Assembly (NCBI RefSeq): GCF_001693275.1
Contig: NZ_CP016477.1
Coordinates: 2,108,001-2,172,000 of the forward strand
Length of the DNA: 64,000 bases
Source of the DNA: Picosynechococcus sp. PCC 7117
GTDB taxonomy: Bacteria > Cyanobacteriota > Cyanobacteriia > Cyanobacteriales > MRBY01
Direction: 5' to 3'
Numbering within the stretch: the first letter of the stretch is position 1; every line of letters starts with the position of its first letter. A program made the translations under genes and the position numbers. Shown here one piece after another: positions 19,013-27,754 of the stretch. The notes under the pieces are model-generated. The model had not been told where the DNA came from, did not search any database, and saw nothing but the letters and a program-made list of their open reading frames with translations.

Positions 19013-20770
19013 ATGACCATTCCCCAGATTGCAGGTCTTGGCGATCGCCTTGATGAATTTTTTGCGACCCTATATCCTGATCATCCGCCTGCAGCATTAG
19101 TTGCGCGTTTGGAGCAGGTACTTGCGCCCCATGTGACGGCGACGACGAAAAATGAAGAGTTATGGGATCAAAGCACGGCCCTGATGATTACCTACGGGGA
19201 TAGCCTGTACCAAGCCAATACTGACAATGGCCCCAACCCCCTCCAGGTACTTTTGACTTTTCTGCGGGAACGGCTCCAGGGAGTAATTAGCGGTGTGCAT
19301 ATTCTGCCGTTTTTCCCCTACAGTTCCGATGATGGTTTTGCGGTAATCGATTACCGCCAGGTCAATCCACAGTTGGGCAGTTGGCAAGATATCGAGGCGA
19401 TCGCCAAAGAATTTGAAGTGATGGCCGATCTGGTGATCAACCATGTCTCAAGTGAATCAGACTGGTTTCGGCAATTCCTCGCCCAGGAAAAACCCGGTTG
19501 TGACTATTTCATTGAGGTGCCCCCAGATACCGATACCCAGTTAGTGGTGCGCCCCCGCAGTAGCCCGCTCCTGAGTCAATTTGCCACGACAAAAGGCGAT
19601 CGCCACGTGTGGACCACCTTTAGCCGCGATCAAGTAGATGTCAACTTTGCTAACCCCGACGTCCTCTTTGAATTTATCGATATCCTCTTGGGTTACTGTC
19701 AGCACGGCATCCGCTTTATTCGCCTTGATGCGGTGGGCTTTCTCTGGAAAAAATTACAAACCGCCTGCATTCACCTGCGGGAAACCCATCTGGTGATCCA
19801 ATTGATCCGGGAAATCCTTGCTGTCACCTACCCACGCACCGTGGTGATTACCGAAACCAACGTCCCCAACCGGGAAAACCTCAGCTATTTCGGCAAGGGC
19901 AACGAGGCCCACATGATCTACAATTTCAGCCTGCCGCCTTTGCTCCTCAATGCGCTGATTCGGGGCGAAGCCCGGCACCTCAAAACCTGGATGAAAAGTA
20001 TGCCCCCGGCCCAGGATGGTTGTGCCTACTTTAATTTCACCGCCTCCCACGATGGCATTGGCCTCCGCCCCGCCGAAGGTCTGCTAGAAGGCAAAGAATT
20101 CGATCAATTGATCCAAACCATGGCCGAATTTGGGGCCAGAATTAGCTATCGTAGTCTGCCCAACGGCACCGAAAAACCCTATGAACTGAATATTTCTTTA
20201 TTCGATGCCCTCAAAGGCACAATCACAGGCCCCGACCCCTGGCAGCGGCAACGATTCCTCTGTTCCCAGGCGATCATGATGTCTTTAGAGGGGGTGCCCG
20301 CTTTTTATATCCATAGTTTTTTAGCGACCCCTAATGATGATGCCAAGGTGGCGATGACAAACCATAACCGCAGCATTAACCGTCACCAATGGGACTATGA
20401 CCGACTCCAGAAAAAACTCGCTGACCCTGATTCTGACCAAGCTTGGGTATTAGAGGCACTGACAAAACTCATCCAAATCCGTTGCCAACAGCCTGCTTTC
20501 CATCCTAATGCGACCCAATATACCCTTGATTTCCAAAGTCCGGCAGTATTTGGTTTTTGGCGTCAGAGCCGCGATCGCCGCCAGAGTATTTTCTGTTTAT
20601 TTAACCTAGGCGATCGCCCCACCACTATCCCGGTGGCAAGCCTAAACCTGATTTGCACCGACGACTGGCAGGATCTGTTGGGTCAAGTTGTGTTAGAAGA
20701 AGGCACAACGGACATTTCCCTAGCCCCCTATCAAACTGCGTGGATTACCAATGTTCCTCTGCTTCACTGA
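19013..20770 (+). CDS. GH13 subfamily 18 phosphorylase, probably glucosylglycerate phosphorylase
   Basis: A 585-residue glycoside phosphorylase of the sucrose-phosphorylase group. The catalytic residues are Asp239 (nucleophile, RLDAVGFLWK), Glu281 (acid/base, VITETNVPN) and Asp347 (ASHDGIG). The protein is longer than typical sucrose phosphorylases (about 500 residues) and fits the glucosylglycerate phosphorylase branch known from Meiothermus. Its position supports that reading: gpgP overlaps its 3' end by 20 bases and gpgS is divergent. The expected reaction releases glucose 1-phosphate and glycerate from glucosylglycerate with phosphate. Sucrose phosphorylase activity remains an alternative. 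A structured leader may regulate it. Confidence 0.85.
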   Translation: MTIPQIAGLGDRLDEFFATLYPDHPPAALVARLEQVLAPHVTATTKNEELWDQSTALMITYGDSLYQANTDNGPNPLQVLLTFLRERLQGVISGVHILPFFPYSSDDGFAVIDYRQVNPQLGSWQDIEAIAKEFEVMADLVINHVSSESDWFRQFLAQEKPGCDYFIEVPPDTDTQLVVRPRSSPLLSQFATTKGDRHVWTTFSRDQVDVNFANPDVLFEFIDILLGYCQHGIRFIRLDAVGFLWKKLQTACIHLRETHLVIQLIREILAVTYPRTVVITETNVPNRENLSYFGKGNEAHMIYNFSLPPLLLNALIRGEARHLKTWMKSMPPAQDGCAYFNFTASHDGIGLRPAEGLLEGKEFDQLIQTMAEFGARISYRSLPNGTEKPYELNISLFDALKGTITGPDPWQRQRFLCSQAIMMSLEGVPAFYIHSFLATPNDDAKVAMTNHNRSINRHQWDYDRLQKKLADPDSDQAWVLEALTKLIQIRCQQPAFHPNATQYTLDFQSPAVFGFWRQSRDRRQSIFCLFNLGDRPTTIPVASLNLICTDDWQDLLGQVVLEEGTTDISLAPYQTAWITNVPLLH

Positions 20771-21602
20771 TCTCGACGGCACCCTCCTCAACCACGATGA
20801 CTATCGCTACGATGCGGCGATCCCGACGATCCAGACCTTGAAAAAAGCGGGAATTCCCATTATTCCCACCACCAGCAAAACGAAGGCGGAAGTGCTTGAA
20901 CTGCGCGAAGCCCTCGGGTTAAAGGATCCGTTTATTGTGGAGAATGGCAGTGGCATTGTCCTCGAATCTGACGATCCACGGTTTGATTTTTCGGCATTGG
21001 ATCTAGAGATTACGACCGAGGCAAACCTAACCACCATTACCCTCGGCATTTCCTACGCCCAAGCGCGACAATCCCTCCAGAATTTGGCCCAACAGATCGG
21101 GGAACCCTTAACGGGGTTTGGGGATTTAAGTCTGGAAGCATTACAGGATCTCACGCAATTGCCCTTAGAAGCGTTAAGACAGGCGGGCGATCGCCAATTT
21201 AGTGAACCTTTTTTGCGACCCCAGACGGATTTAGGGCAACTAGAATCCTTAGCGACAAAAGCTGGCCTGCAAATCCTGGTGGGGAACCGTTTCTGTCATC
21301 TTCTGGGGGCGGAAGCCGGAAAAGGGCGCGCCGTGCAACTCCTCCAGCAGGCATGGCAAAAAGCCCATCCCGATCAACCGCCCGTCAAAACCCTCGGCCT
21401 GGGGGATAGTCCCAATGATTTGTCTTTACTAGAAGCTGTGGATGTGGCGATCACCGTGCCGGGGCCCCAGGGGGTCAACCCTAAACTGGTATCCCAAATT
21501 GAAACAAAGGGCTGGTTCGTAGCTCCAGAGCCCGGCGCTCAGGGGTGGGCCAGAGCCGTGACAGCCCAACTTAATTCTCCGTTTGGCATGGCGGCACCTT
21601 AA
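20751..21602 (+). CDS. gpgP: Glucosyl-3-phosphoglycerate / mannosyl-3-phosphoglycerate phosphatase (HAD)
   Basis: A 283-residue HAD phosphatase of the MPGP/GpgP family. Motif I is FTDLDGTLL with Asp7 as nucleophile and Asp9 as acid/base. Motif II is IPTTSKTKAE, followed by PFIVENGSGI, and motif IV is GLGDSPNDLSLLEAV. GpgP removes phosphate from glucosyl-3-phosphoglycerate, giving glucosylglycerate and completing the pathway begun by the divergent gpgS. ATG 20751 overlaps the GH13 gene by 20 bases, indicating coupled translation of a synthetic and a degradative enzyme. A membrane protein gene follows 90 bases downstream. Confidence 0.9.
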   Translation: MFLCFTDLDGTLLNHDDYRYDAAIPTIQTLKKAGIPIIPTTSKTKAEVLELREALGLKDPFIVENGSGIVLESDDPRFDFSALDLEITTEANLTTITLGISYAQARQSLQNLAQQIGEPLTGFGDLSLEALQDLTQLPLEALRQAGDRQFSEPFLRPQTDLGQLESLATKAGLQILVGNRFCHLLGAEAGKGRAVQLLQQAWQKAHPDQPPVKTLGLGDSPNDLSLLEAVDVAITVPGPQGVNPKLVSQIETKGWFVAPEPGAQGWARAVTAQLNSPFGMAAP

Positions 21603-21692
21603 TTAAATTTGCCAAAAAATCATCATTTTCTCCGATTAGGCGATCGCCAACCATTTGCTAGGCTATTCCCGGACATTGCCAAAATACCGCCT

Positions 21693-22805
21693 ATGTTTTT
21701 GTTTTTGAAGCAACTGACCAGTTGGGACCGCTGGAATCAATTCCTGGTGAGTCTCTCGATTTTGGCTTTTTTGCCCTTACAGTTTCCCCAGGTGATCAGC
21801 AACGCAGCGGTCATTGGTACAGGAAATCCAGCGGCGATCACCACCCTGGGTGTAATTCCTGTGGGTGGTTATGCAGCCGGAATTTTAGGTAATTTGCTGC
21901 TGATGAATTTTCTTGCTGGGCAACGGGAATTTTGGGGCACCACCGTCCAGGCCGTCGGGATCGTCACCGCCGACATTGTGATCTTTCAACTGTTTCAGGT
22001 GGGTTTCATTCCGGGGTGGTTATTTTGGCCGGCGACTCTGTTTTTGCTAGTGGGGATGGTGCTGAACTACGGCCATTTTCTCGTTGGCGATCGCCCCAGT
22101 TGGCAGGCGCAATTTTGGCCCCAATGGCGACGCATTTTACAGTGGCTCGGCATTGCTCTACTCCCCGCATTGGTTGTGCTCCAACTCCACGATGCTTTTT
22201 TCCCAAATCTCCCAGAATGGCCAGGGGGCCTTGGAGCGGCATTCCTCTTGAGTGGCTTGATGGTGCAACTAATTCAACGGCAAACCGTAAGCCTACCCAA
22301 CTTTTTTCAATACCAAAACCGCTGGCGACGGGGGGTAATGGCCCAGAGCACTTGGCTGAAAAGCTGGCTGCGGCGGGGCTGGCGCGGTTTGGCGGGCTGG
22401 ACGGCAAATCTGTTGTTTATGTTTAACTCCCTGGCTCAGTTTGTGAACTGCTTAATTTATCCCGATGATCTGGCGGCCCTCTCCCTCACAACCCAAGTGC
22501 TGTTTGTGGTGGGGAATTTGTTGATGTTGTCCCGCTCCGGCACCCTCCTCATTGCCGGGAAAGACCGGATTTGGTGTGCCAGTACCCTCTGGGATCTGTT
22601 GATGCGGGTCGGGATTTTTGCCTGCTTACTCCAGGCTGGCCTCCTCAGCTTGCCGTTATTTTGCGTATTTTGTGGGGCGATCGCCATTTATTTAAGCTTC
22701 ATTTTTTTGATGACCAAGCGAGTTTACCCAAGCTCTTCCCTGGCAGATACCGCCATTTTTCTGCTATTTGGTCGTTCTCCCCAATGGCAGCCCATTGAAA
22801 GTTAA
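21693..22805 (+). CDS. Unrecognised polytopic membrane protein
   Basis: About 370 residues with some nine hydrophobic segments, including ITTLGVIPVGGYAAGILGNLLLMNF and several Trp-rich helices (LQWLGIALLPALVVL, VGIFACLLQAGLLSLPLF). I do not recognise the family. A basic loop near residue 210-245 (RQTVSLPNFFQYQNRWRR) would face the cytoplasm. ATG 21693 starts the membrane-protein pattern; an upstream in-frame TTG at 21609 would add a polar HIP1-containing stretch and is unlikely. It lies 90 bases after gpgP in the same direction, so it may belong to the glucosylglycerate operon; transport of the solute is only a speculation. Confidence 0.6.
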   Translation: MFLFLKQLTSWDRWNQFLVSLSILAFLPLQFPQVISNAAVIGTGNPAAITTLGVIPVGGYAAGILGNLLLMNFLAGQREFWGTTVQAVGIVTADIVIFQLFQVGFIPGWLFWPATLFLLVGMVLNYGHFLVGDRPSWQAQFWPQWRRILQWLGIALLPALVVLQLHDAFFPNLPEWPGGLGAAFLLSGLMVQLIQRQTVSLPNFFQYQNRWRRGVMAQSTWLKSWLRRGWRGLAGWTANLLFMFNSLAQFVNCLIYPDDLAALSLTTQVLFVVGNLLMLSRSGTLLIAGKDRIWCASTLWDLLMRVGIFACLLQAGLLSLPLFCVFCGAIAIYLSFIFLMTKRVYPSSSLADTAIFLLFGRSPQWQPIES

Positions 22806-22955
22806 GCCATTGAGATGAAGTGTTCGCCATAACCCAGCAATTACAATAACCTGTGTCCCAACCGTTCTCGGCCAAAGCCCCGTAAAGATCCAGCAAGGCC
22901 CAGAAGTGGGGTAAACTTTTAACCCAGTAAACCCAGACAATACAGGGAGACAATC

Positions 22956-23594
22956 TTGGGCATTGAACTGCGCAGCTATGTTTATCTCGATAGCCTGCAA
23001 CCGCAACACGCATCCTACATTGGTACAGTCGCCCTTGGATTTCTACCTTTACCAGGAGACTCATCCCTCTGGATTGAAGTGTCCCCAGGCATTGAAATCA
23101 ACCGCATCACCGATGTGGCCCTTAAATCCACCTCCGTGCGCCCAGGGGTACAGTTTGTCGAACGTTTGTATGGGTTACTCGAAATTCACTCGCCCCGCCA
23201 AGGGGAGACCAAGGCCGCAGGCCAAGCAATCCTCGATTCCCTTGGGGTAACGGCCAAGGATTGCCTCAAACCGGAGGTGGTCTCTAGCCAAATTATTCGT
23301 AATATTGATGCCCACCAGGCCCAATTGGTAAACCGGAATCGACGGGGGCAAATGTTGCTGGCGGGCCAAACCCTCTATGTCCTGGAAGTGCAGCCCGCAG
23401 CCTATGCGGCCCTCGCAGCTAATGAGGCGGAAAAATATGCCCAGATTAATATTTTGCAGGTGACGGCGGTGGGGAGTTTTGGCCGGGTCTATCTTGGGGG
23501 TGAAGAACGGGACATTATTGCCGGTTCCCAGGCCGCCCTTGCGGCGATCGCCTATGCCCCTGGCCGACCCCAATCAACCCAGCGTCAAGAATAA
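22956..23594 (+). CDS. ccmP: Beta-carboxysome shell protein CcmP (tandem BMC domains)
   Basis: CcmP is a minor shell component of the beta-carboxysome. Its two fused BMC domains let a trimer mimic a hexagonal shell tile, and pairs of trimers form a gated compartment. The 212-residue protein begins [20 protein letters not shown] and contains [23 protein letters not shown] (first domain, about 1-100). The second domain (about 108-205) has [21 protein letters not shown] and ends [11 protein letters not shown]. The start is TTG 22956, preceded by GGGAGA, and it reproduces the conserved family N-terminus. It lies outside the main ccm operon, as in other beta-cyanobacteria, and is followed after 14 bases by a pentapeptide-repeat gene. 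Confidence 0.92.
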   Translation: MGIELRSYVYLDSLQPQHASYIGTVALGFLPLPGDSSLWIEVSPGIEINRITDVALKSTSVRPGVQFVERLYGLLEIHSPRQGETKAAGQAILDSLGVTAKDCLKPEVVSSQIIRNIDAHQAQLVNRNRRGQMLLAGQTLYVLEVQPAAYAALAANEAEKYAQINILQVTAVGSFGRVYLGGEERDIIAGSQAALAAIAYAPGRPQSTQRQE

Positions 23595-23608
23595 TTCTGA
23601 AACGAACC

Positions 23609-24568
23609 ATGGCATCTCAACCGCTCAATATCCTCAAACAAGGCACCCTGGCATGGCTCCAATGGCGGCAAGCCCACCCCACCGTGATTCCTGACTTGAG
23701 CCACGCCAATCTCAGTCGCCTCAACTTGCGGGGAATCGATCTCAGTCGCTGTAATTTGTCCCAGTGTCTCTTTGACCACAGTCGCTTAATTGCCGCTAAC
23801 CTCCAACAAGCTGACTTGAGTGGTGCCCAGGGGGAATCTCTGCAGCTTGTGGATGCCAATTTGCAGTCTGCCAACGCCAGTAATGGCCACTTTGCCAATA
23901 GTAATTTTTCGGGGGCCGACCTCAGTTTTGCTAACTTGATCGGGGCGGACTTGCGCCAATGCTGTTTGCAAGGGGTTAATTTCTACCACACCAATTTGAT
24001 CGGGGCCAATCTCCGCTACAGCAGCCTCCTAGGGGCAAACCTCAGCCAAGCCCAACTGCATCGCGCTAATTTAAGCGAAACGAACCTGAATGAAGTGAGT
24101 TTCAATGAAGCCGATCTCAGCCAAGCCAATTTATTCGAGGCAGAAGTCGGCAAGGGACAGCTTTATAAAGTCAAACTTGTGGGTGCAGATTTGACCCAAG
24201 CCCACCTCCACCACAGTTACCTGTTTGGGGCAAATCTCCAGGGGGCGACCCTCCGTAAAACCGATGTACGCTGGAGCAATCTGGCCTATAGCAATCTGGT
24301 GGGGGCAGATCTAGAAGGGGTCAATCTGGTGGGGGCAGATCTCAGTCATAGTGATCTGACCGGGGCGTCTTTGGTGGGGGCAAATCTGCGGGGTTGTCTG
24401 CTCCAGGGGGCAAATCTCCAGGGTTGCAACTTAGAAAATGCTGACCTAGAAGGGGTTGCTTTGGGACGGGTCAATTTGCAGGGGGCGATCATGCCCGATG
24501 GCCAACGGCGTTGTTCAATCCGGTGCTGTCCCGCTGAGGAAAGCTGGAGCATTAAGAACTTAAGCTAG
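23609..24568 (+). CDS. Pentapeptide-repeat protein
   Basis: A 319-residue protein made mostly of A(D/N)LXX pentapeptides from about residue 28 to 300 (for example ANLSRLNLRGIDLSRCNL and LVGADLSHSDLTGASL). These should fold as a right-handed quadrilateral beta-helix. The N-terminal 27 residues (ILKQGTLAWLQWRQAHP) form a short helix-like cap with the LXXGXXXWNXWR-type signature seen in many cyanobacterial members. The C-terminus has a short Cys-containing tail (RRCSIRCCPAEESW). There is no signal peptide or membrane segment. The molecular function of this large family is mostly unknown. It sits 14 bases after ccmP and is probably co-transcribed with it. Confidence 0.9.
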   Translation: MASQPLNILKQGTLAWLQWRQAHPTVIPDLSHANLSRLNLRGIDLSRCNLSQCLFDHSRLIAANLQQADLSGAQGESLQLVDANLQSANASNGHFANSNFSGADLSFANLIGADLRQCCLQGVNFYHTNLIGANLRYSSLLGANLSQAQLHRANLSETNLNEVSFNEADLSQANLFEAEVGKGQLYKVKLVGADLTQAHLHHSYLFGANLQGATLRKTDVRWSNLAYSNLVGADLEGVNLVGADLSHSDLTGASLVGANLRGCLLQGANLQGCNLENADLEGVALGRVNLQGAIMPDGQRRCSIRCCPAEESWSIKNLS

Positions 24569-24599
24569 GATAAATGTAGTCCCTGCGGAGTCGAGATCT

Positions 24600-24983
24600 A
24601 TGGCTGAATCTGGCGATCGCCTTGGTGAGAATCGTCTACGACAATTACGTCTTTACCTCTATTTGGTGCCGATTCTGGGTTTTGTTCCGGCATTATGGCA
24701 GCTCTATGGATCCAAAGGCGATCGCCGTGAACAACAGATTAGTCGCCAGGCGATTATGCTAATGCTGAGCTGGCTAAGCCTCTACCTGGGGTTAGGCTGG
24801 GGGAGTGACCATCTGGCGGGAATCGGCGGGTTTCGGATGATGTATCTCAATGCCCTGCTGACGTCTGGATATTTTCTCGGTTGCTTTGTTTTGATGGTAC
24901 GTGTTTGGCAAAAATCCGCTAAAACACCCCCAACAAGCACTGATCAGATGGCCGACAATTTCGAGGAATATTTTCTGAAGTAA
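24600..24983 (+). CDS. Conserved hypothetical membrane protein
   Basis: A 127-residue protein with three hydrophobic segments: YLVPILGFVPALWQLYG, AIMLMLSWLSLYLGLGW and MYLNALLTSGYFLGCFVLMVRVW. A basic stretch (GSKGDRREQQISRQ) lies between the first and second, and an acidic C-terminal tail follows. I recall similar proteins in many cyanobacteria but no function. It begins 31 bases after the pentapeptide-repeat gene in the same direction. Confidence 0.65.
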   Translation: MAESGDRLGENRLRQLRLYLYLVPILGFVPALWQLYGSKGDRREQQISRQAIMLMLSWLSLYLGLGWGSDHLAGIGGFRMMYLNALLTSGYFLGCFVLMVRVWQKSAKTPPTSTDQMADNFEEYFLK

Positions 24984-25076
24984 AACTCACCAAAAGTGGA
25001 ACCTCTGGTTTAGCATAGCTATCAAAGTATTTCGTCCCGCAATTTTTAGTGTGGTCTTTCCGGTGTGAGGAAACCT

Positions 25077-26540
25077 GTGCCTGCAACAAAATCGTCCCTA
25101 GCAAATCAACGTCTATCGGCCAAAGCAACCCAAAACCAAAAAAACGCTAAAGCTAACCCTTTTCAGAAGTCGCCCACAAAAAAACGGCGGCCCCTTTCGA
25201 CCTGGCACTGGTTAATGATTTGGTGTGGTTTGACGGGCGTTTCAATTGTGTCTGCTACGGCGGGTGCTTTACTGGCGGTGTCCCTCTCCTCAACCCCCCT
25301 GCGCCAAACGCCCCTCGCCCCGGAAGAACTCAGCGTCTTCTCCCAGGATGAGGCGATCGCCAAACAATCCCTCCGTTTACCGGAACTGACGCGCCCCGTA
25401 AATATTCTGCTGTTGGGGACAAAAGTGCTCACCTCTGAAGTGGATGATGGCACCAATGAAGACCTCGGTTACCATGCCCTCGTGAATTCCTTTGAAGGGC
25501 TGGCCGATACGATGTTGCTATTGCGCTTTGACCCCGCCGACAAACAAATCTCTATCCTCTCCATTCCCCGGGACACCCAGGCCAACATCGAAGGCTATGG
25601 TCTCTCGAAAATCAACCATGCCAATGCCTACGGTGGTGCTGTCCTTTCCGCTAAAACCGTTGGGGATCTTCTGGGTGGCGTCGAAATTGACCGCTATATC
25701 CGCGTCAACGTCCAGGGCATTGGCAAACTCATTGATGCCCTCGGTGGGGTCACAGTCTACGTCCCGAAGGACATGAAATACCAGGACGATAGTCAGCGTC
25801 TCTACATCAACCTCAAGGAAGGAGAACAGCACCTCAATGGCGACGAAGCCCTCCAATTTTTGCGGTTCCGCTATGACGAATATGGCGATATTGGCCGTGT
25901 TCAGCGCCAACAGACCCTAATCCGTGCCGTTCTAGAGCAAGGTTTAACTCCCAGTAACTTGGTGAAATTTCCCCAGGTCATGTCGATTATTCAATCCCAT
26001 ATTGATACGAATATGAGCGTGCAAGAACTGATTGCCCTCGCTGGCTTTGGTTCTCAGATCGAGCGCAGTAATATTCAGATGGTGATGCTCCCAGGGGAAT
26101 TTAGCGGCGACGGCAGAAACGGCAGCACAAGCTATTGGTTACCCCACCGCAGCCGCATTAGTCGGGTGATGGCCCAGCACTTTGACATCCAGACCGATTA
26201 CGCCAGCAATTTAGACTTTCTCTCCCCTGGGGATGTGCGCATTGCAATCCAAGACAGTACCGGGAATTCCCAAGCCGTGCGATCGCTTCTCCAGCGTTTA
26301 AACGAAGCGGGTTACAGTCGAGTTAGTATCGCCCAGGACTGGTCAGAACCGTTGGAAAACACGCGCATCGTCGCCCAAAAGGGAGATGATCTAGCGGCTT
26401 CCGAAATTCGCGCAAACCTAGGATTTGGGGAAGTGCGGGTGGAAAGTACCGGAGTATTAAACTCTGATATCACGATTCAACTGGGCCGCGACTGGCTCAC
26501 CCTCGCAAATAATCTCCCCGGTCAAACCACAGTCAATTAG
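25077..26540 (+). CDS. LytR-CpsA-Psr (LCP) family protein
   Basis: About 487 residues. A basic N-terminal cytoplasmic part (about 1-45) and a membrane anchor (about 47-70, GLTGVSIVSATAGALLAVSL) precede the LCP domain (about 120-290). That domain shows NILLLGTK, DTMLLLRFDPADKQISILSIPRDT, KINHANAYGG and LQFLRFRYDEYGDIGRVQRQQ, which carry the conserved Asp and Arg residues that bind pyrophosphate and polyprenyl lipid. A LytR_C-like domain ends the protein (about 380-475). LCP enzymes attach glycopolymers to peptidoglycan. GTG 25077 has AGGA 5 bases upstream; GTG 25065 is an alternative. It converges on purT with a 4-base stop overlap. Confidence 0.88.
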   Translation: MPATKSSLANQRLSAKATQNQKNAKANPFQKSPTKKRRPLSTWHWLMIWCGLTGVSIVSATAGALLAVSLSSTPLRQTPLAPEELSVFSQDEAIAKQSLRLPELTRPVNILLLGTKVLTSEVDDGTNEDLGYHALVNSFEGLADTMLLLRFDPADKQISILSIPRDTQANIEGYGLSKINHANAYGGAVLSAKTVGDLLGGVEIDRYIRVNVQGIGKLIDALGGVTVYVPKDMKYQDDSQRLYINLKEGEQHLNGDEALQFLRFRYDEYGDIGRVQRQQTLIRAVLEQGLTPSNLVKFPQVMSIIQSHIDTNMSVQELIALAGFGSQIERSNIQMVMLPGEFSGDGRNGSTSYWLPHRSRISRVMAQHFDIQTDYASNLDFLSPGDVRIAIQDSTGNSQAVRSLLQRLNEAGYSRVSIAQDWSEPLENTRIVAQKGDDLAASEIRANLGFGEVRVESTGVLNSDITIQLGRDWLTLANNLPGQTTVN

Positions 26541-27709
26541 AGCGATTCAACGATCTTAATTGTGGCTGCTGCCGTCGTTGCCTTTTGGCGGGCTTCGGTA
26601 GCATCTTTCCCCTTGGCGAGGGCGACCCCCATGCGACGGTAGGGACGAGAATCAGGCTTACCAAATAAACGGAGGTCTGTGTCTGGGATAGCCAAGGCTG
26701 CCGCAACGCCAGTAAAAATAATTTGATCGCTATTTTTCTCAGCTAAAATCACCGCACTGGCCGCCGGACTCAGTAATTCAATGGTGGGAATAGGTAGACC
26801 CAAGATCGCCCGGAGATGGAGTTCAAATTCATTCAGGTTTTGGGAAATGAGCGTTACCATGCCCGTATCGTGGGGCCGGGGAGACAATTCCGAAAAAATC
26901 ACTTCGTCTTTGGTGATAAAAAATTCGACCCCAAAAATGCCAGCGCCACCGAGTTTATCGGTAACTTTCCGGGCAATGTCCTGGGCATCTTTCACTTGGG
27001 CTGCGGTTAAACCAACGGGCTGCCAGGATTCTTGGTAATCACCCCGCTCTTGGCGGTGGGCGATCGCCGGACAAAAGAGGGTTTCTCCTGCCCATTGGCG
27101 GATGGTGAGGAGGGTGATTTCTACCTCGAAATCGATAAATTCTTCGATGATAATTTTGGCGGTGTCACCCCTGGCCCCCTCAATGGCGTAATTCCAGGCC
27201 GTTTCTAATTCGTCGGCAGTTTGTACCACGGATTGCCCTTTACCAGAGGAGGACATTACGGGCTTGATCACGTTGGGAAAGCCGATGTCCTGGGCGACGG
27301 TTTTGAGTTCTGCGAGGTTGGTGGCATAGGCATATTTGGCGGTACGCAGGCCTAATTCTTCGCTGGCAAGATCCCGGATGCGATCGCGGTTCATGGTGAA
27401 GTTAGTGGCGGCGGCGGTGGGAATGACAGTGTAGCCTTGCTGTTCTAATTCGATGAGTTTTTCGGTGCGGATGGCTTCTACTTCCGGCACGATCAGATCC
27501 GGTTGATGTTTTTTGATCGCCGCTTCGAGGGCTACCCCATCAAGCATAGAGATGACTTCCCGTTGGTCGGCCACCTGCATTGCCGGGGCGTTGTCATAGC
27601 GATCCACAGCGATCACGGTATTGCCTAAACGTTGGGCGGCGATTGCCACTTCTTTACCCAGTTCCCCAGAGCCCAACAACATGATTTTTTTCGGTAATGC
27701 GATCGCCAT
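26537..27709 (-). CDS. purT: Formate-dependent phosphoribosylglycinamide formyltransferase PurT
   Basis: PurT makes formyl-GAR from GAR, formate and ATP in purine synthesis, independent of folate. The 390-residue protein has the ATP-grasp layout: N-terminal IMLLGSGELGKEVAIAAQRLG, the VIAVDRYDNAPAMQVAD segment, KPVMSSSGKGQS in the ATP-binding lid, FIDFEVEITLLTIR, and HRQERGDYQESWQP plus SPRPHDTGMVTLISQ in the active site. ATG 27709 follows TAGGTGAAAA and matches the family start; an upstream ATG at 27733 is in frame. Its stop shares 4 bases with that of the LCP gene. Confidence 0.95.
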   Translation of the reverse strand: MAIALPKKIMLLGSGELGKEVAIAAQRLGNTVIAVDRYDNAPAMQVADQREVISMLDGVALEAAIKKHQPDLIVPEVEAIRTEKLIELEQQGYTVIPTAAATNFTMNRDRIRDLASEELGLRTAKYAYATNLAELKTVAQDIGFPNVIKPVMSSSGKGQSVVQTADELETAWNYAIEGARGDTAKIIIEEFIDFEVEITLLTIRQWAGETLFCPAIAHRQERGDYQESWQPVGLTAAQVKDAQDIARKVTDKLGGAGIFGVEFFITKDEVIFSELSPRPHDTGMVTLISQNLNEFELHLRAILGLPIPTIELLSPAASAVILAEKNSDQIIFTGVAAALAIPDTDLRLFGKPDSRPYRRMGVALAKGKDATEARQKATTAAATIKIVESL

Positions 27710-27754
27710 TTTTTCACCTATTGCCAAGAACAAAACAGAGATATCATACCGTTT

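Noticed and set aside
21609-21692. N-terminal extension of the membrane protein after gpgP from TTG 21609
   Set aside because: The added residues are polar, translate a HIP1 site and precede a proper ATG that opens the hydrophobic pattern.
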